64,000 bases of DNA from Chamaecrista fasciculata (GCA_003254925.1 QANZ01033453.1:18677-82676); one strand, 5' to 3'; shown: positions 13,258-25,500, numbered from the stretch's first letter. Made by a program: numbers and translations. Notes: a model not told the origin generated them from the sequence alone.

Positions 13258-13411
13258 TTCTTCTTTGGGTTACTCTATCAGATTAAAGCTCACAGAGTTT
13301 CAACAAGCTTCAGTTCAACAAGTGTTTCATGAAGGCAACTATTGTGCATATGCTTTGGCAAAGTTCACTTTGAAGGAAATATCACCTTTTGTCTCTTTTA
13401 ATTGTATGTTT
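13258..13411 (+). pseudogene. RNase H-like fragment, probably from a LINE
   Basis: An open stretch reads ...FQQASVQQVFHEGNYCAYALAKF... This matches the pattern of the C-terminal RNase H-like region of plant non-LTR retrotransposon polyproteins (V-x-REGN-x-CADALAK). The usual Asp of the ADALA motif is Tyr here. Only about 50 residues remain and no reverse transcriptase domain is nearby, so it is a relic. A miniature LTR fossil begins immediately downstream. Confidence 0.5.
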
Positions 13412-13413
13412 AC

Positions 13414-13645
13414 TGTTGAAGTCTCATATTGCTTGGTTAAATGGTCTTATAACTATATATATATATTATGAGACAATCCTCTCCCTATGAGAGCTCATTT
13501 GGGGTGAGTTAGGCCTTTCTACATGGTATCAGAACCTGATTTGGCATGTGGGATGGATGAGCCTTACTATGGGATGCCTTGGGAATAATCTATTGGCTTC
13601 ATGCTCTTAATGACGAGCATGAGGGGGTGTGTTGAAGTCCCTTTC
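13414..13645 (+). mobile_element. Miniature LTR element (TRIM) fossil, broken copy
   Basis: This is related to the complete-looking copy at 52587-52910. A first LTR-like repeat of about 110 bp (13414-13523) is followed by TGGTATCAGA, which resembles the initiator-tRNA primer-binding site, then a short interior and the beginning of a second repeat. It is broken at its 3' side, diverged, and so looks older than the other copy. Confidence 0.7.
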
Positions 13646-13860
13646 TTAATTCTCTCTGTTTTGCTAATTACTGTTGTGTGACTTTGCCTCGTGTTGTAAT
13701 AATTGATTGATGTCTCTCTTGTCATGTGACACTTTGCTTTTGATATATTTCATTTCTTAATCTTATATCTTATATATAAAAAAAAAGAATGAAATATGCA
13801 GTTCATAAAGTTGGTTAAATTTATATATTTTGAATAATTTATCAAATAAGATTGATACGG
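13646..13860. other. AT-rich spacer
   Basis: No gene or structured repeat is recognised between the miniature LTR fossil and the start of the shared 250-bp module. Confidence 0.4.
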
Positions 13861-13869
13861 ATATCATAT

Positions 13870-14130
13870 ATCTCCCCGGCCAGCTCCATGTTCCGGTACC
13901 TGCAAGGGTCAATCTAGCCGTGGAGGAGGCCCCCCACGGTGAGACTCTGACGCCCAAGTCAGTGTGGTATAGGAGAGGGTAAAAGGAGAGAATGAGTCTA
14001 GGGCATACCTGGTGAGGGTTTATATAGGGCACTGAGGGGCATCTAGGTAATCTCACTTGGGGGTATTCCTTGAGGAGGTCTTCCTTGGAGGAGTATGGCT
14101 ATTCAGCTATTCCGTATCACCAGTCCCCCA
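13870..14130. repeat. Dispersed repeat module, copy 1
   Basis: About 250 bp, GC-richer than its surroundings, including TAGCCGTGGAGGAGGCC, a TTTATATAGGGC TATA-like box and CATCTAGGTAATCTCACTTG. A diverged direct copy sits at 20440-20675. Both copies are bounded by GATAC/GGTATC-like sequence. It may be the promoter-bearing end of an LTR-type element, but I found no paired ends at the right spacing. Confidence 0.6.
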
Positions 14131-15060
14131 AGTTTTGAGCTTATTCCTGAATACGCTCGAAAGTTTCTTTGAGTGCTCTTCGTATCTGTTGTTAAGAGAA
14201 GCAAATATCCCCAAAGGAACACCACCAAACGTTAGTTCAATGATGTTGTTCATGTTAAGTAATCAAAGTAAGATCATAGCTTTTTTGCTATGTGATAGAA
14301 TAATTCATGTTTGTAATCCTGCAGGGGGAGTCATGACAATTATCGATAGCCAAACAAACATATGATAGCATATTTATGTTATGCTCGCAACCCAAAAGGA
14401 GCTAAGTATGCAGAGAGGTGATCATAAAGCTTATAATCGATTTCGTGTAAATCTAGAAGGCTCTATTTATGCCCAAATAGAATTGTCTACCTCATCCTCA
14501 TCCATGCAAGCTGCAAATAGTAATTGTTAATATTAATACTCAGGACAATTTTACCTTGTCTTTCACCTCCTTCTTCCCGACTGTTAAACATGGTGAAGAA
14601 GGAAGGGGGAAATGCGTGAGCTTCATTGAAGTCATTTTGACAAGACCGACTATTTGTTATGATCAACAACACAAATGTTCTCATTCGACAAATGTTCCCC
14701 TTGATAACAAGACAATCATATTTTTAAGTTGTTTTCACTCCTGCAGAGGTTATGCTCGATGTATGGCATGTCTGTGAAAGAAAGCAATTTGACTCCTAAG
14801 GGAGATCATACGCCAATTTCTCAGAGTATATTTCCCTGCTTTTGCAAGAACTTCAACCATCAAAACAACTTCAAATGTTTAGCACTCCTTACAGAAGTTT
14901 CCTAACAGTCAAGAACATTATTAAGTCTTCTTCCTCTTCTTCTTCTCATTTCTCTTTCCTTTTTCTAACATCTTTCAAGGGCTCCAATATTGAGAGCCCC
15001 CTGACAGCATTTTTTAAAAATTTATTTAGTAATGCCCCCCATGAGAATAGTTATCATAAA
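14131..15060. other. Interior of a repeat-rich region, no gene recognised
   Basis: This lies between the shared module and the minisatellites. Several short open frames exist (for example 14057-14365 and 14842-15066), but none resembles a known family. It probably belongs to the same large unclassified element as the arrays that follow. Confidence 0.35.
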
Positions 15061-15065
15061 CAGTG

Positions 15066-15600
15066 AGAGCCTAAGAGCTCTTCTACGGAAAGAGCTTGAG
15101 AGCTCTTCTTCAGAAAGAGCTGAAGAGCTCTTCCGAGCTCTTCTAGGGAAGAGCTTGAGAGCTCTTCTACGAAAAGAGCTGGAGAGCTTTTCTAGGAAAG
15201 AACTTGAGAGCTCTTCTTCGGAAAGAGCTGGAGATCTCTTCTAGGGACAAGCTTGAGAGCTCTTTTAGCGAAAGAGCTGGAGAGCTCTTCTAAGGAAGAG
15301 CTGGAGGAGCTGGAGAGCTCTTCTACAGAAAGAGCTTGAGAGATCTTCTTCGGAAAGAGCTGAAGAGCTTCTAAGGAAGAGCTTGAGAGCTCTTCTTCAG
15401 AAAGAGCTTGAGAGCTCTTCTACGGAAAGAGCTTGAGAGCTCTTTAAGCGAAAGAGCTGTAAAGCTCTTCTAACGAAAGAGCTGGAGAGCTCTTCTACGG
15501 AAAGAGCTTGAGAGCTCTTCTTCGGAAAGAGCTTGAGAGCTTTTCTAGGGAAGAGCTTGAGAGCTCTTATGCAGAAAGTGGTTGAGAGCTTAGGAGCTCA
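15066..15600. repeat. 25-bp minisatellite, GAGCTCTTC units
   Basis: About 20 tandem units of roughly 25 bp built on GAGCTCTTCTACGGAAAGAG. Each unit holds AGCTCTT and its complement AAGAGCT about 6 bp apart, so each can form a small hairpin. Units vary mainly at the CTACGG/CTTCGG/CTAGGG core. Looser AGAGCTT-containing repeats continue to about 15920. Confidence 0.9.
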
Positions 15601-16094
15601 ACTTTGGTTATTCTAGAGGGATAAGGACTTAAGAGCCCATTATCTGTGAAAAGCTGAAGAGCTTCTTCACATGGAGATAACTTAAGAGCTATTCTTAGTC
15701 TTCCTTCTCTCGGCACTAGGCCAGGGAATAGCTGAAGAGCTTATTCCTTTTCCTTCTTTTGTTTTTTCAGGGGAATAGTTGAAAAGCTTATTCCTGTGTC
15801 TTCTTTTTTTTTTCCTTTTAGAGGAACAGCTGAAAAGCTTAGGAGCTTTTCCACTGTGAGAGCTTAAGAGCTCTTCAGGTGAAATAAGAGCTTTAGAGCT
15901 TATTATTTTTGAAAAGAGCTTCTTCTCACGTTTTAAGATGAAGCATTGATCGAGGTCCCCTCAAACTCTGTTGAGTTAATTAGGCCTCTTCCTCTCTTTT
16001 TTTGCATTCTTGTACATTTATGAGATCCTTTCTTTCTTTTCAATCAGACTCAATCTTTCGTCTAATGAAATGCTCACGTGAGTTTCTATGCGAG

Positions 16095-16465
16095 CTTAAG
16101 AGCCCGGCTTTTGATCTTTATGCGAGCATTGGCCCGGCTTGTGGTCTTCTTGCGAGCATTAGCCCGACTTATGGCCTTTATGCGAGTATTGGCCCGGCTT
16201 ATAGTCTTTATGCGAGCATTGACTCGGCTTATAGTCTTCACGCTTATAGTCTTTATGCGAGCGTTAGCTCGTCTTATGGTCTTCATGCGAGCGTTAGCTC
16301 AACTTATAGTCTTCATGTGAACGTTAGCTCGGCTTATAGTCTTTATGCGAGCGTTAGCTCGGCTTATGACCTTCATACGAGCGTTAGCTCGGTTTATGAT
16401 CTTCATGCAAGCATTGGCTTGGCTTATGATCTTCATGCGAGCATTGGCCCAACTTATGTTGGTCC
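16095..16465. repeat. 30-bp minisatellite, open in several frames
   Basis: About 12 units of 30 bp, consensus like CTTATAGTCTTTATGCGAGC followed by GTTAGCTCGG. Because 30 is a multiple of three, reading frames stay open on both strands. One plus-strand frame (16002-16499) would give decapeptide repeats of the type AYSLYASVSS. One unit is shorter (about 16240). There is no sign that this is a real protein. Confidence 0.9.
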
Positions 16466-16534
16466 GACTTATATTCTTCATGGGGGAATAGTTGAATAAC
16501 TAACTCCTTGGCGGGATAGGGGCTGAATGGCCAA

Positions 16535-17285
16535 CTATCTGCGAAGGGATGAGGAGCCGATTCGCACGGAGAAAAGGTTGAAGAGCCAATACCTTGGAGG
16601 GATAGAGATTGAAGAGCCAGCTATCCGCGAAGGGCTAAGGAACCGGTTCGTAAGAGGAAGAGGCTAAAGAGCCAATTTCTTAATGGGATAGGGGCTGAAG
16701 AGTCAGCTATCCGCGAAAGGTTGAGGAGCCGATTCGCATGGGGAAAAGGCTGAAGAGCCAATTCCTTGATGGGATAGGGGCTGAGGAGCCAGCTATCCGC
16801 GAAGGGTTGAGGAGCCGATTCGCACGGGGAAGAGGCTGAAGAGCCAATTCCTTGATGGGATAAGGGTTGAAGAGTCAGCTATCCGCGAAGGGCTGAGGAG
16901 CCGATTCGCACGGGGAAGAGGCTGAAGAGCCAATTCCTTGATGAGATAGGGGCTGAAGAGCCGATTCGCACGGGGAAGAGGCTGAAGAGTCAATTCCTTG
17001 GTGGGATAGGAGCTGAAGAGCCAGCTATCCGCGAAGGGCTAAGGAGCCATTTCGCACGGGGCTAAAGAGCTGAGGAGCCGATTCGCAACTAGGAAAGGGC
17101 TGAAGAGTCAGTTCCTTGGTGGATAGGGGCTTGATAGCCAGCAATCCGCGAAGGGCTGAGGAGCCGATTCGCAACTAGGAAATGGCTGAAGAGCCAGTTC
17201 CTTGGTGGATAGGGGCTTGATAGCCAGCTATCCGCGAAGGGCTGAAGAGCCGATTCGAAAGGGGAAGGGCTGAAGAGCCAATCCT
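16535..17285. repeat. About 86-bp minisatellite
   Basis: Roughly eight units of about 86 bp. Each contains GAAGAGCCAATTCCTTG, a GGGATAGGGGCTGA segment, AGCTATCCGCGAAGGGCTGA and GGAGCCGATTCGCACGGGG. Some units are shortened (near 16960-17060), and the last ones switch to an AACTAGGAAAGGGC variant. The motif GAGCC/GAAGAGC echoes the 25-bp array upstream, which suggests a shared origin. Confidence 0.9.
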
Positions 17286-18180
17286 TTGTCTTCTTTTTTC
17301 TTGAACTTAGGCCTCCTTCCTGAAACATGAATAAGCACTTTCCAACCTTCTGGTGGATTTGTCATAACACCATTACAATAAGCAATGATCACATATAAGA
17401 TATTCACATTCACATCCCTGACATATATGAGAAAATTTAATTCATGTTTTGAAGAATTATATTGATTGATAAGGATGGTCACACCTTCTTTCGACAATAA
17501 AAGTAATCGCCAACTGCTTTATTGAGATATCCCAATAACTCTCTGTGCTAGAGAATTCTATGGGAGCTCTTCTCCTGCGAGCTTGGGAGGTCTTCTCCTT
17601 CGAGCTTTGTAGCTCTTCTACTTGGTCTTCCCAACATTATATGTAACTCTCTGTTTTGGATTGAATGGAGCTCTGTTTTATCTTATAAATATATATCAGA
17701 TATTGTTGGGTTCTACCAATGACACTCATAAATCAATTTCAAATGAAAGCAATTGTACATCACATATGACTGCATCACATATGTGTTATAAAACTTCACA
17801 GAATTCACTTAGAAAGCCTTTCATTACCCAAGATATAAATTATAAGGGGGTCACATGTATACATCCAAAAAAGTTATGGATATGGGAAAGGAAAAATATA
17901 AGCATGAGGATATGAATGCTCACTTATTATAGTATTGTCCATACTCTTCCCTTTTTTATCATTAAAACTTTATAGCATACCCACATTAACTCTTGGCAAA
18001 GAGCATTATAAAAATATTGAACATTACTTGGGCAATTATGAGCTCATCCCAATTCTCATAATTTGATCTTCCAACCTTTTACTTGTTTTTTAAAATAAGA
18101 GGAGTGACGCAGTGAAGAATGAAAGTGTATAATCAGATTCTCATTTTGGGAGTATTATTTTGCAAGATGTGTTTTATTTA
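17286..18180. other. Intergenic or repeat flank, no gene recognised
   Basis: A short return of GGGAGCTCTTCTCCTGCGAG-like units near 17560-17620 indicates that the element producing the arrays extends at least to about 17650. The open frame at 17622-17915 has no recognisable domain. Confidence 0.35.
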
Positions 18181-18189
18181 ATCACAAGG

Positions 18190-19650
18190 TGATTAAATCA
18201 TTGATCGCACTCGTCTCTAGGTGGTCAAAAATACCAGAAATAATGCACTATAGTAGTGCAATCCGAGTCGATCTCTCGAGGAACTCTTGTGCAAAGTTTA
18301 AATGCAAACGATACCAAGTTATCACTAATTGGGTGAAAGCAAAAGAAATTTGTTCTTTGAGTGATTATCTATGACCTAAAACAATAATTAAATAAAGCAA
18401 TAATATTTTTGGGTTTTTAATTAAAAGACTGAATTGACAGGCAATAATAATAAATTAACGATTAACTGAGTTGAGAGAGTACTCGACAGAGCAATTGTAT
18501 TAAGCAATCATCACTAATAAAGATAAACGGAGCATCTCACACAAATCATCCTAAGGTAGTCACTAATAACTCAATGACTTAGGCTAACAATATTATCATG
18601 AAAATACCTCAAACAAGATAAATCATAACAAGTACTGAAAACCTTCATTAAATTGATGATAAAGAAGATCAAGAAACACAATCTTTATAACAAATATCAT
18701 TGTCAAAGCTATATACCTATAATAATAACCAAAATAGTAAAGACTCTAGGGTTACAATCAAGATATAATTAAACAAGTAAAATCAAGTTCCTAATCAAGA
18801 ATCCGAATTCACAAATAGTTCTCAGGTCCAACTAGAAATCAAGACAAATAAGGAAAACCCTAATTTTAGTGTGAGAAAAACTCCCTAATGGTGAAACCCT
18901 AGTTCATGCTTTGCTCCAATGCTCCTCCGGGTATGAGTGTTTAGCCGCTCATGGTTGACAGATGAATAACTTCAGAGTTGACTGCCATGATTCCACGAAA
19001 AGCTTCACGAGATGATCAAAATCGCTAACCGAGATACGAAATATGTAAAACTCTCTCTAAAGTAGTGTCTAGCCTCCTAATGACCTAAAAACCTTTCATA
19101 TATGTTATTTTCGGCTTATCCTAAGGAAATTTAGGTCAGAATCATCAAAATTAGGCTTGGGCCTGATTAATTATAATTATCGCGAACCCGCCGCGGCTAT
19201 GCACGGCGGCGGTTTCCGCGACAAGATTTCCAGAGAGACCCACCGCGGGCAAGGTTTCCACGGCGGTTTTTCCTACAACTTTGATTCTTCTCGGTTTGGT
19301 CCCTGACTCGTCTCCAAGCATCCCTTAGCCTTTCTTGAAGTATTTCAACACTTCGGACTTCTTCAAAACCTATCAAGAACATCGAGAAACTAAGTGAATT
19401 CTCAGGATAAAGAGGATTAATCAAATAATAAAGATTAAACCCGAGAAAACCACTCAATTACTTACAAAATAGTCCAAATAATCCTCAAACCTCAAGGCAT
19501 CATATTTCATCATAAAAGGACATAAAGGCATGCAAATGAATCCCAAATGAATATAAAATGCCCTAAAATGTCACTAAAATATATGATGAAATATGGTCAG
19601 ATCAATCATTTATAAAGAAACAAGACACCCAATAAATAATTACAAAAATG
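18190..19650. mobile_element. Probable LTR-type fossil, noncoding part
   Basis: A distinct block has phrases such as GAGTCGATCTCTCGAGGAAC and a GC-rich patch at 19180-19275 built from CCGCGG/CGGCGG words. This layout is seen in long terminal repeats of plant Ty3-type elements. No gag-pol domain is present, and the ends were not defined. A comparable GC patch with different words occurs at 53340-53470. Confidence 0.35.
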
Positions 19651-20120
19651 AGGGTAAAGAACCCTTCAAAATCACCTCTCATGATGAGAATCAAACTTCT
19701 CAAAAAACACAGGGAATCCAAAATTCCGATATGGTGGAAACATAGGGGGCTATGATCAAATATATGAAACTAAATTTATAGCTTCTAATGTGCCTTGTTT
19801 GTCCCATATATGATAACAATTTAATTTAATTTTTATAGCCTCAAGTGAGCCACAAAAACATTAACATGCTATATAGGATACCCAAAAATTATGCCACTCA
19901 TATTTCATCATTTAAAGGCATCCTAATTATCCATTTTATAAAGGAAAGAAACATGATGATGCAAATCCTTCACAGTATCCTATTTTAAAGCAGCATGTGA
20001 CACACCACACCAACAAATAAATGCACGTGCGTGTGTGTTTTAATTAGGAAGAGAAAGAGAAGGCATTAGCATTTCGAACCCACAACATCAAGTCAAGCAC
20101 ACCAATAAACAAAAACTATG
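19651..20120. other. Intergenic, no gene seen
   Basis: AT-rich with no open frame or repeat of note. Confidence 0.4.
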
Positions 20121-20125
20121 GGACC

Positions 20126-20440
20126 TCACTTATAAGCGGCGGTGACCATGTGGTGGAGGCAATTGACAGAAGAGCCGTTTCGGTAATTTTTCATACGCTC
20201 GGTCGGATGATTCGAATCGTCACTCCTTCTCCCCGTCTTCGCACCGAGCTTACTCCGAGCTCCATTTCCTTGGCCAGATGATGATGTTGCTATTCGCCAA
20301 ACGCCACTGCTCTCCCACTCGCTCCGGCGACGCCACCACATCGAACGCCATGAACAAAGAGTGGCCCGTGGGGTTCTATCTTAGAAGCTTCACCAACATT
20401 CGTTCTCCGTTTCACCATTTTGAACTCTCGTCGACGGCCA
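20126..20440. other. GC-rich patch, possible broken exon
   Basis: About 300 bp of markedly GC-rich, CpG-containing sequence in AT-rich surroundings, with overlapping open frames on both strands (minus 20126-20341, plus 20278-20475). It is abruptly joined at about 20440 to copy 2 of the dispersed module. It could be the first exon of a host gene cut by that repeat. I do not recognise the product in any frame. Confidence 0.25.
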
Positions 20441-20675
20441 GTTCCATGTTTCGATACCTGCAAAGGTTAGTTTAGCCGTGGAGGAGGCCCCCACGATAAG
20501 ACTCTGACACCCAAGTCAGTGTGGTATTGGAGAGGGTAAAAGGAGAGAATGAGTCTAGGGCATACCTGATGAAGGTTTATATAAGACACTAAGGGGCATC
20601 TAGGTAATCTCACTTGGAGTATTCCTCGAGAAGTTCTTCGTTAAAGGGGTATGCTATTTAGCTATTCGGTATCAA
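20440..20675. repeat. Dispersed repeat module, copy 2
   Basis: A diverged direct copy of 13870-14130 in the same orientation. It keeps the order GTGGAGGAGGCCCCCAC, AAGTCAGTGTGGTAT, AGAGAATGAGTCTAGGGCAT and TCTAGGTAATCTCACTTGG, and stops near GGTATC. The minisatellites found beside copy 1 are absent here. Confidence 0.7.
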
Positions 20676-22200
20676 AGACTTTTAAATATTAATTGAATAA
20701 TTAAAGCGTAAACTTCACACGAACTCCACTACCCATGCAATTGATATGATTTACTAGTTTCCTCCGCAAGTAGCGCATGGTCATAGACGCCACCATATAT
20801 TAAAATTATAAAATCAACTAACAAACTTACCCATTCCTAATTTTGATCGACTCTATAAGGGAAAATTAATTGGTTAGTCTTCGGAAAATGCATTTATTTT
20901 ATTAAAGGGGCTCAAATAATATTAATACTGTTCTTTTTTATTTTGAAAGGGAAACCTGGTCATTGATTTTGTAGCAAAGTTTGAAGCTCACAATGATAAT
21001 GGTCGGGTGATTTGGTCTCATGGTCTGGACAAGGGCACCTTCATGATTTCTTCGGTGCTACTTCTTCATGGAAATAAATAAGCTTGTCTTCTTATCTCCA
21101 AATTCTGTGACTGACGTAATTACCAAAACCGTAAGTCATACACCATGATCATAAATGTTTGATTTGATTTTTCTTGAAGACATTACGTATAACACACATA
21201 ATAAAAGAAAAAAGTTTAATTAATTTTATATCTTCGCTTTAGAGTTTATTTTAGTCCAAAATATTTCAAGAGTTTTATTTTGATTATTTATTTTCATAAT
21301 TTTGTATTTTAGTCTTAAACTATTAAATATGGTTATATCTATTTAATTTTAAAATTGAAAATCTTATATATAGGTAAGAACCTTACTCGTACATGATTTG
21401 TAAATATCTTTTTAAGGATATTTTGATCAAGAAATATTATAAGACTCAATTCATTTAACTTTTTGAAAAAAATTAGTTTATGATCTTTAAACTTTTTATT
21501 AAATCAATGAATAAATTTTAAATAATTGAAATATATAATTTGATTCTTAAAATATTATAATTATCAACAGTTTAGTTAATGAGTCAAATTTAAAAATTAA
21601 AAAGTATAATTTCAAAGACCAAATCGCCAGAAAAATAAGATCGTAGACAAATGTCATATTTTAGAGGTTAAATTTGATATTTTGATTATTCGAACACTTA
21701 TTTATTAATTTCATATAAGTTTAGAGGTTAAACAATAGCTTTTTACTATTTTTTTATATGTAACAAAAAAATAATTATTTTTTTTAATACTTTATATGTT
21801 ATATTTTAATAAAAGGGTCTTTCTAACATGTTCCTTAAGGCACATGTTAAGGTTTATTTTGATTGGTCAAGTGAGTTTTGAAACATTAAAAATTATCTTT
21901 TAAATGAATTTTTGTAGATTTGAAGACATGAGATGTTTTACTAACCAATCAAAAAAAACCTTAAATTATGCCATAAGAACAAATGTTAGATAAATCGCAT
22001 AGAGGTTTTAGAGGGTGAAATCACCATTGACCAAATACTAAAAAATGATTTGCCAAAAAGGTTGATAAAGAAAGGGACAGGATTCAAACACTCTCAAATC
22101 TCAACACTGAAACACTTCCAAAATGTTAAATGCACACGCCCGAAATAAATAACCATTATTATAATACATAAATAAATAATAAATAATTAAATAAATAGAT
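20676..22200. other. Intergenic upstream of the F-box gene
   Basis: Very AT-rich. A short open piece near 20946-21080 (NLVIDFVAKFEAHNDNG...) has no match that I can name. Between about 21200 and 21740, 'ttttagtcc'-type phrases suggest a decayed MITE without definable ends. Confidence 0.35.
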
Positions 22201-22541
22201 AAAGAAACGGATTAAACGTCATCGTTTTTATCCTGCAACGCAATCCATCCCTGAGCCTTCACTTTCTACGATTTCCATCCTAGTACGAATTCTCAAATCC
22301 TCAGCTATGGAGGAAAAACCCCAAGAAAGTAGCTCCTAAGATCCCATCAGATCCATTCCTCCTTCTCTCATTCTCTCTCTCTACTCTCTATTTCCACACG
22401 CACTTTCCAAATTCATCACTTCTTCTTTCATCTTCACCTCTCAGATTCTCACCTTGCCGATAGGGTTTCAGAAAAATCGGTCTCGTTGCTTGAATTTCTG
22501 CTAGAAATGTGGTGGATCGAGACTTAGGCTTCACCAACTGC

Positions 22542-22571
22542 ATGAGGATTTGGTGCTGTTTAATCATCTAG
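22542..22571 (+). promoter_or_regulatory. Upstream ORF in the F-box gene leader
   Basis: An ATG at 22542 opens a nine-codon frame (MRIWCCLII) that stops at 22569-22571, six bases before the main ATG at 22577 and in a different frame. Ribosomes would have to leak past or reinitiate. It may be a regulatory uORF or the out-of-frame remnant of a longer ancestral N-terminus. Confidence 0.5.
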
Positions 22572-22576
22572 GTTCA

Positions 22577-25500
22577 ATGGACTTGGGAGACTTATTCGCA
22601 AACGATATTGGAAATGATGACCAGCCTGTGGATGATAATGGTATGCCTTTTCGTTTATCTGTGTTTGGACGTGATCCCGGTGTGCGAGTCGTGTATTTAA
22701 GGAACGTCGAAACTGAAACTCTGCCTGCACGGTCTGAGGGAGAGACTAGTTCGGCTACGGAGAGTGCCGCCCAAGAAGATACTCATGATTTTCACCATAA
22801 GCGCGCCAAAGTCCACTCCGATTTCGAGTGAGTATCCCACGCATTACCAAAACTCTCTGGTTTAAATATGGAACAATGGCTTTCACTTTCATTTTTTCTT
22901 CTTGCTGATACGAAACTTGAGAGTGGTTCTCTCTAGTGTTTAGCTCTTCTAGTTTGCTGATTAGACAAAATACAGCTGGCCTGGTGACATACTCTTACTA
23001 ATGTGGTACCTTTTGGACTTTTTGAACAAAGATTATTTTAGGATTGTCTTGTGCTATGGGCATTAAGTGCGATAGGCGCAATTGCATTTGTATCAGAAGA
23101 GCACGATTTTTGGTGCCCGCTATGATTGGGATAAATGCACTGGCGATCAGAAATAACCAAGAAAACTAACTGCTTCAACAAACTCTTAACAATTAACCTA
23201 CTAACAATTGTTACAACCAAAAATAATAACTGACTAAACAGACTCAGCTAACAGACTTCTAGAGATTTTAGTCCCACGCTTAACAAAATGGATATTTGTA
23301 TCATGAGTTGATGCGTTTCTTTCCATCTGTTTTTATTTTTGTATATATATTTCAAGTTCCAAAGGGCTCTTGGACTTTTACTGGAATCTTGGTATGTTGT
23401 AGTTTTTATCCCCTGTTTTATTTGCATTTGACATTGTGGACAAGTTCCTCAAGCTATTACTTTGGCAGTATGTGTAACTTGGAATATTTACTAATTACAA
23501 TCATCATTCACTACTGGGCTAATTATATATGGTATAACTGATGATAACTCTGTCTTGCAGACAGTGTCATTATGCAACTTCATCATGTACCCAAGGATCA
23601 TCTCTTCAATATAATAACGACACATATTATGATGCTTTTACATTGATGAATACCAGTGAAGAGATCAACTTTGATTCTAGCCATGTGAAAGACAGTGAAG
23701 ATGGCAATGATATCTCAAAAATAGAAGATATAGTGGTCAGGATGGATCTTACAGATGACTTGTTGCATATGGTATGCTCAAGGGGAAAATTTATATTTGT
23801 GTTCTTTGTTTTTCCTTCAATGAAGTTGATATGCTTTTGACACTAGTATTGAATTGAAACCTACCTCATTCTCCCTTGTTTAGTTTATTACATCTCCTTC
23901 TCCTTAACCATGTACACAGGTTTTTTCGTTCTTGGATCATACCAATCTCTGCAAAGCTGCTAGAGTTTGTAGGCAGTGGCGTGCAGCTAGTGCTCATGAA
24001 GATTTCTGGAAATATTTGAATTTTGAAGATCGTAACATATCTTTAGAGCAATGTGAGCCTGAATACTGTGATATATTTCTTTTTTTACAATTTTGTTGTG
24101 GAATGCCTTTTAACATTTAACTAGTAAGCATTTATTGGGAAATATGCCAAGTAGAGTGCTTGCATCTGGTTTATTGTTTTCTTGAGTTGATGTGCTTATT
24201 TAAAGCTCTATATGGATTATAGTTGAGGACATTTGTAGCCGTTATCCTAATGCAACAGCAATGAGCATTTCTGGTCCTTCCATTCACTTGCTTGTAATGA
24301 AGGCTATCTCGTTGTTAAGGTTGGTATTTCGCTGTGAATTTTATGTTGTCAAAGTTATTCATCTTATTTGTGACTATGTTTGATTTGTTCTCATCATGTT
24401 CAGAAATCTTGAGGTTTTGACATTGGGAAGAGGACAGATAGGGGATACTTTTTTCCATGCTTTAGCTGACTGTTCTATGCTCAAGAGATTGAACATCACT
24501 GATGCTACACTTGGCAATGGTATTCAGGAGATACATATTTGTCATGATAGATTGTGTCATCTTCAAATAACAAAATGCCGTGTATTGCGTATATCAGTCA
24601 GGTAAATTTTGAAATTAAACATAAATTTAGTTGTCACCATGCCGCTGAGCTAATCTGTGATGATTTATTTCTTAGGTGCCCATTACTAGAAACTTTGTCC
24701 TTGAAGCGCAGTAACATGGCACAGGCAATCGTCAACTGCCCTCTTCTGCATGAGCTTGACATTGGCTCTTGCCACAAACTTACAGATGCTATGATTCGCT
24801 CAGCTGCAACTTCATGCCCTCAGCTTGTGTCTCTGGACATGTCTAACTGTTCGGGTGTTAGTGATGAAACACTGCGTGAAATAGCCTTGAGTTGTGCTAA
24901 TCTTAGTTTTCTTGATGCATCTTACTGCCCAAACATATCATTGGAGGTAGGTTTTGGAATTTTTAATAGTTACAGGTGGATATAGATTACATTGTCCTTT
25001 TGTTTGACGTGCTTACTTGTCTTCTCTTGGAAGTCTGTTAGGCTGCCAATGTTGACAGTTCTTAAGATTCACAGCTGCGAGGGCATTACTTCAGCTTCAA
25101 TGGCTGCAATATCTCATAGTTATATGTTGGAGGTATGACATTTGACTTAGGTGCTGATATTATCTGTATGTCTAAATATCTGAGTGTGTTCTTTAAAGAT
25201 GAGGCATTGATCTTACTGCTGCTGCAGGTTTTGGAGCTTGACAATTGCAGCCTATTGACTTCTGTATCTCTGGATCTTCCACGATTGCAGAATATTAGAT
25301 TGGTACATTGTCGGAAGTATGGTTCTTTCCCATTATCCTTCATCTTCAGAAATGTATCATGTCCCTCATTTTTTCTTCTCTCCATTGCTCACCATAGCAT
25401 TTTTCGCGCTCAATCTCTTTTGAATGCTTATTTTTTTAATTTCATGTTTAAATTGTCTTGACAGATTTGCTGATTTGAATTTGAGGACCATGATGCTGAC

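Noticed and set aside
15066-15600. A CRISPR-like regular array
   Set aside because: Units are contiguous variants of one sequence without unique spacers, and the DNA is plant nuclear. It is a minisatellite.
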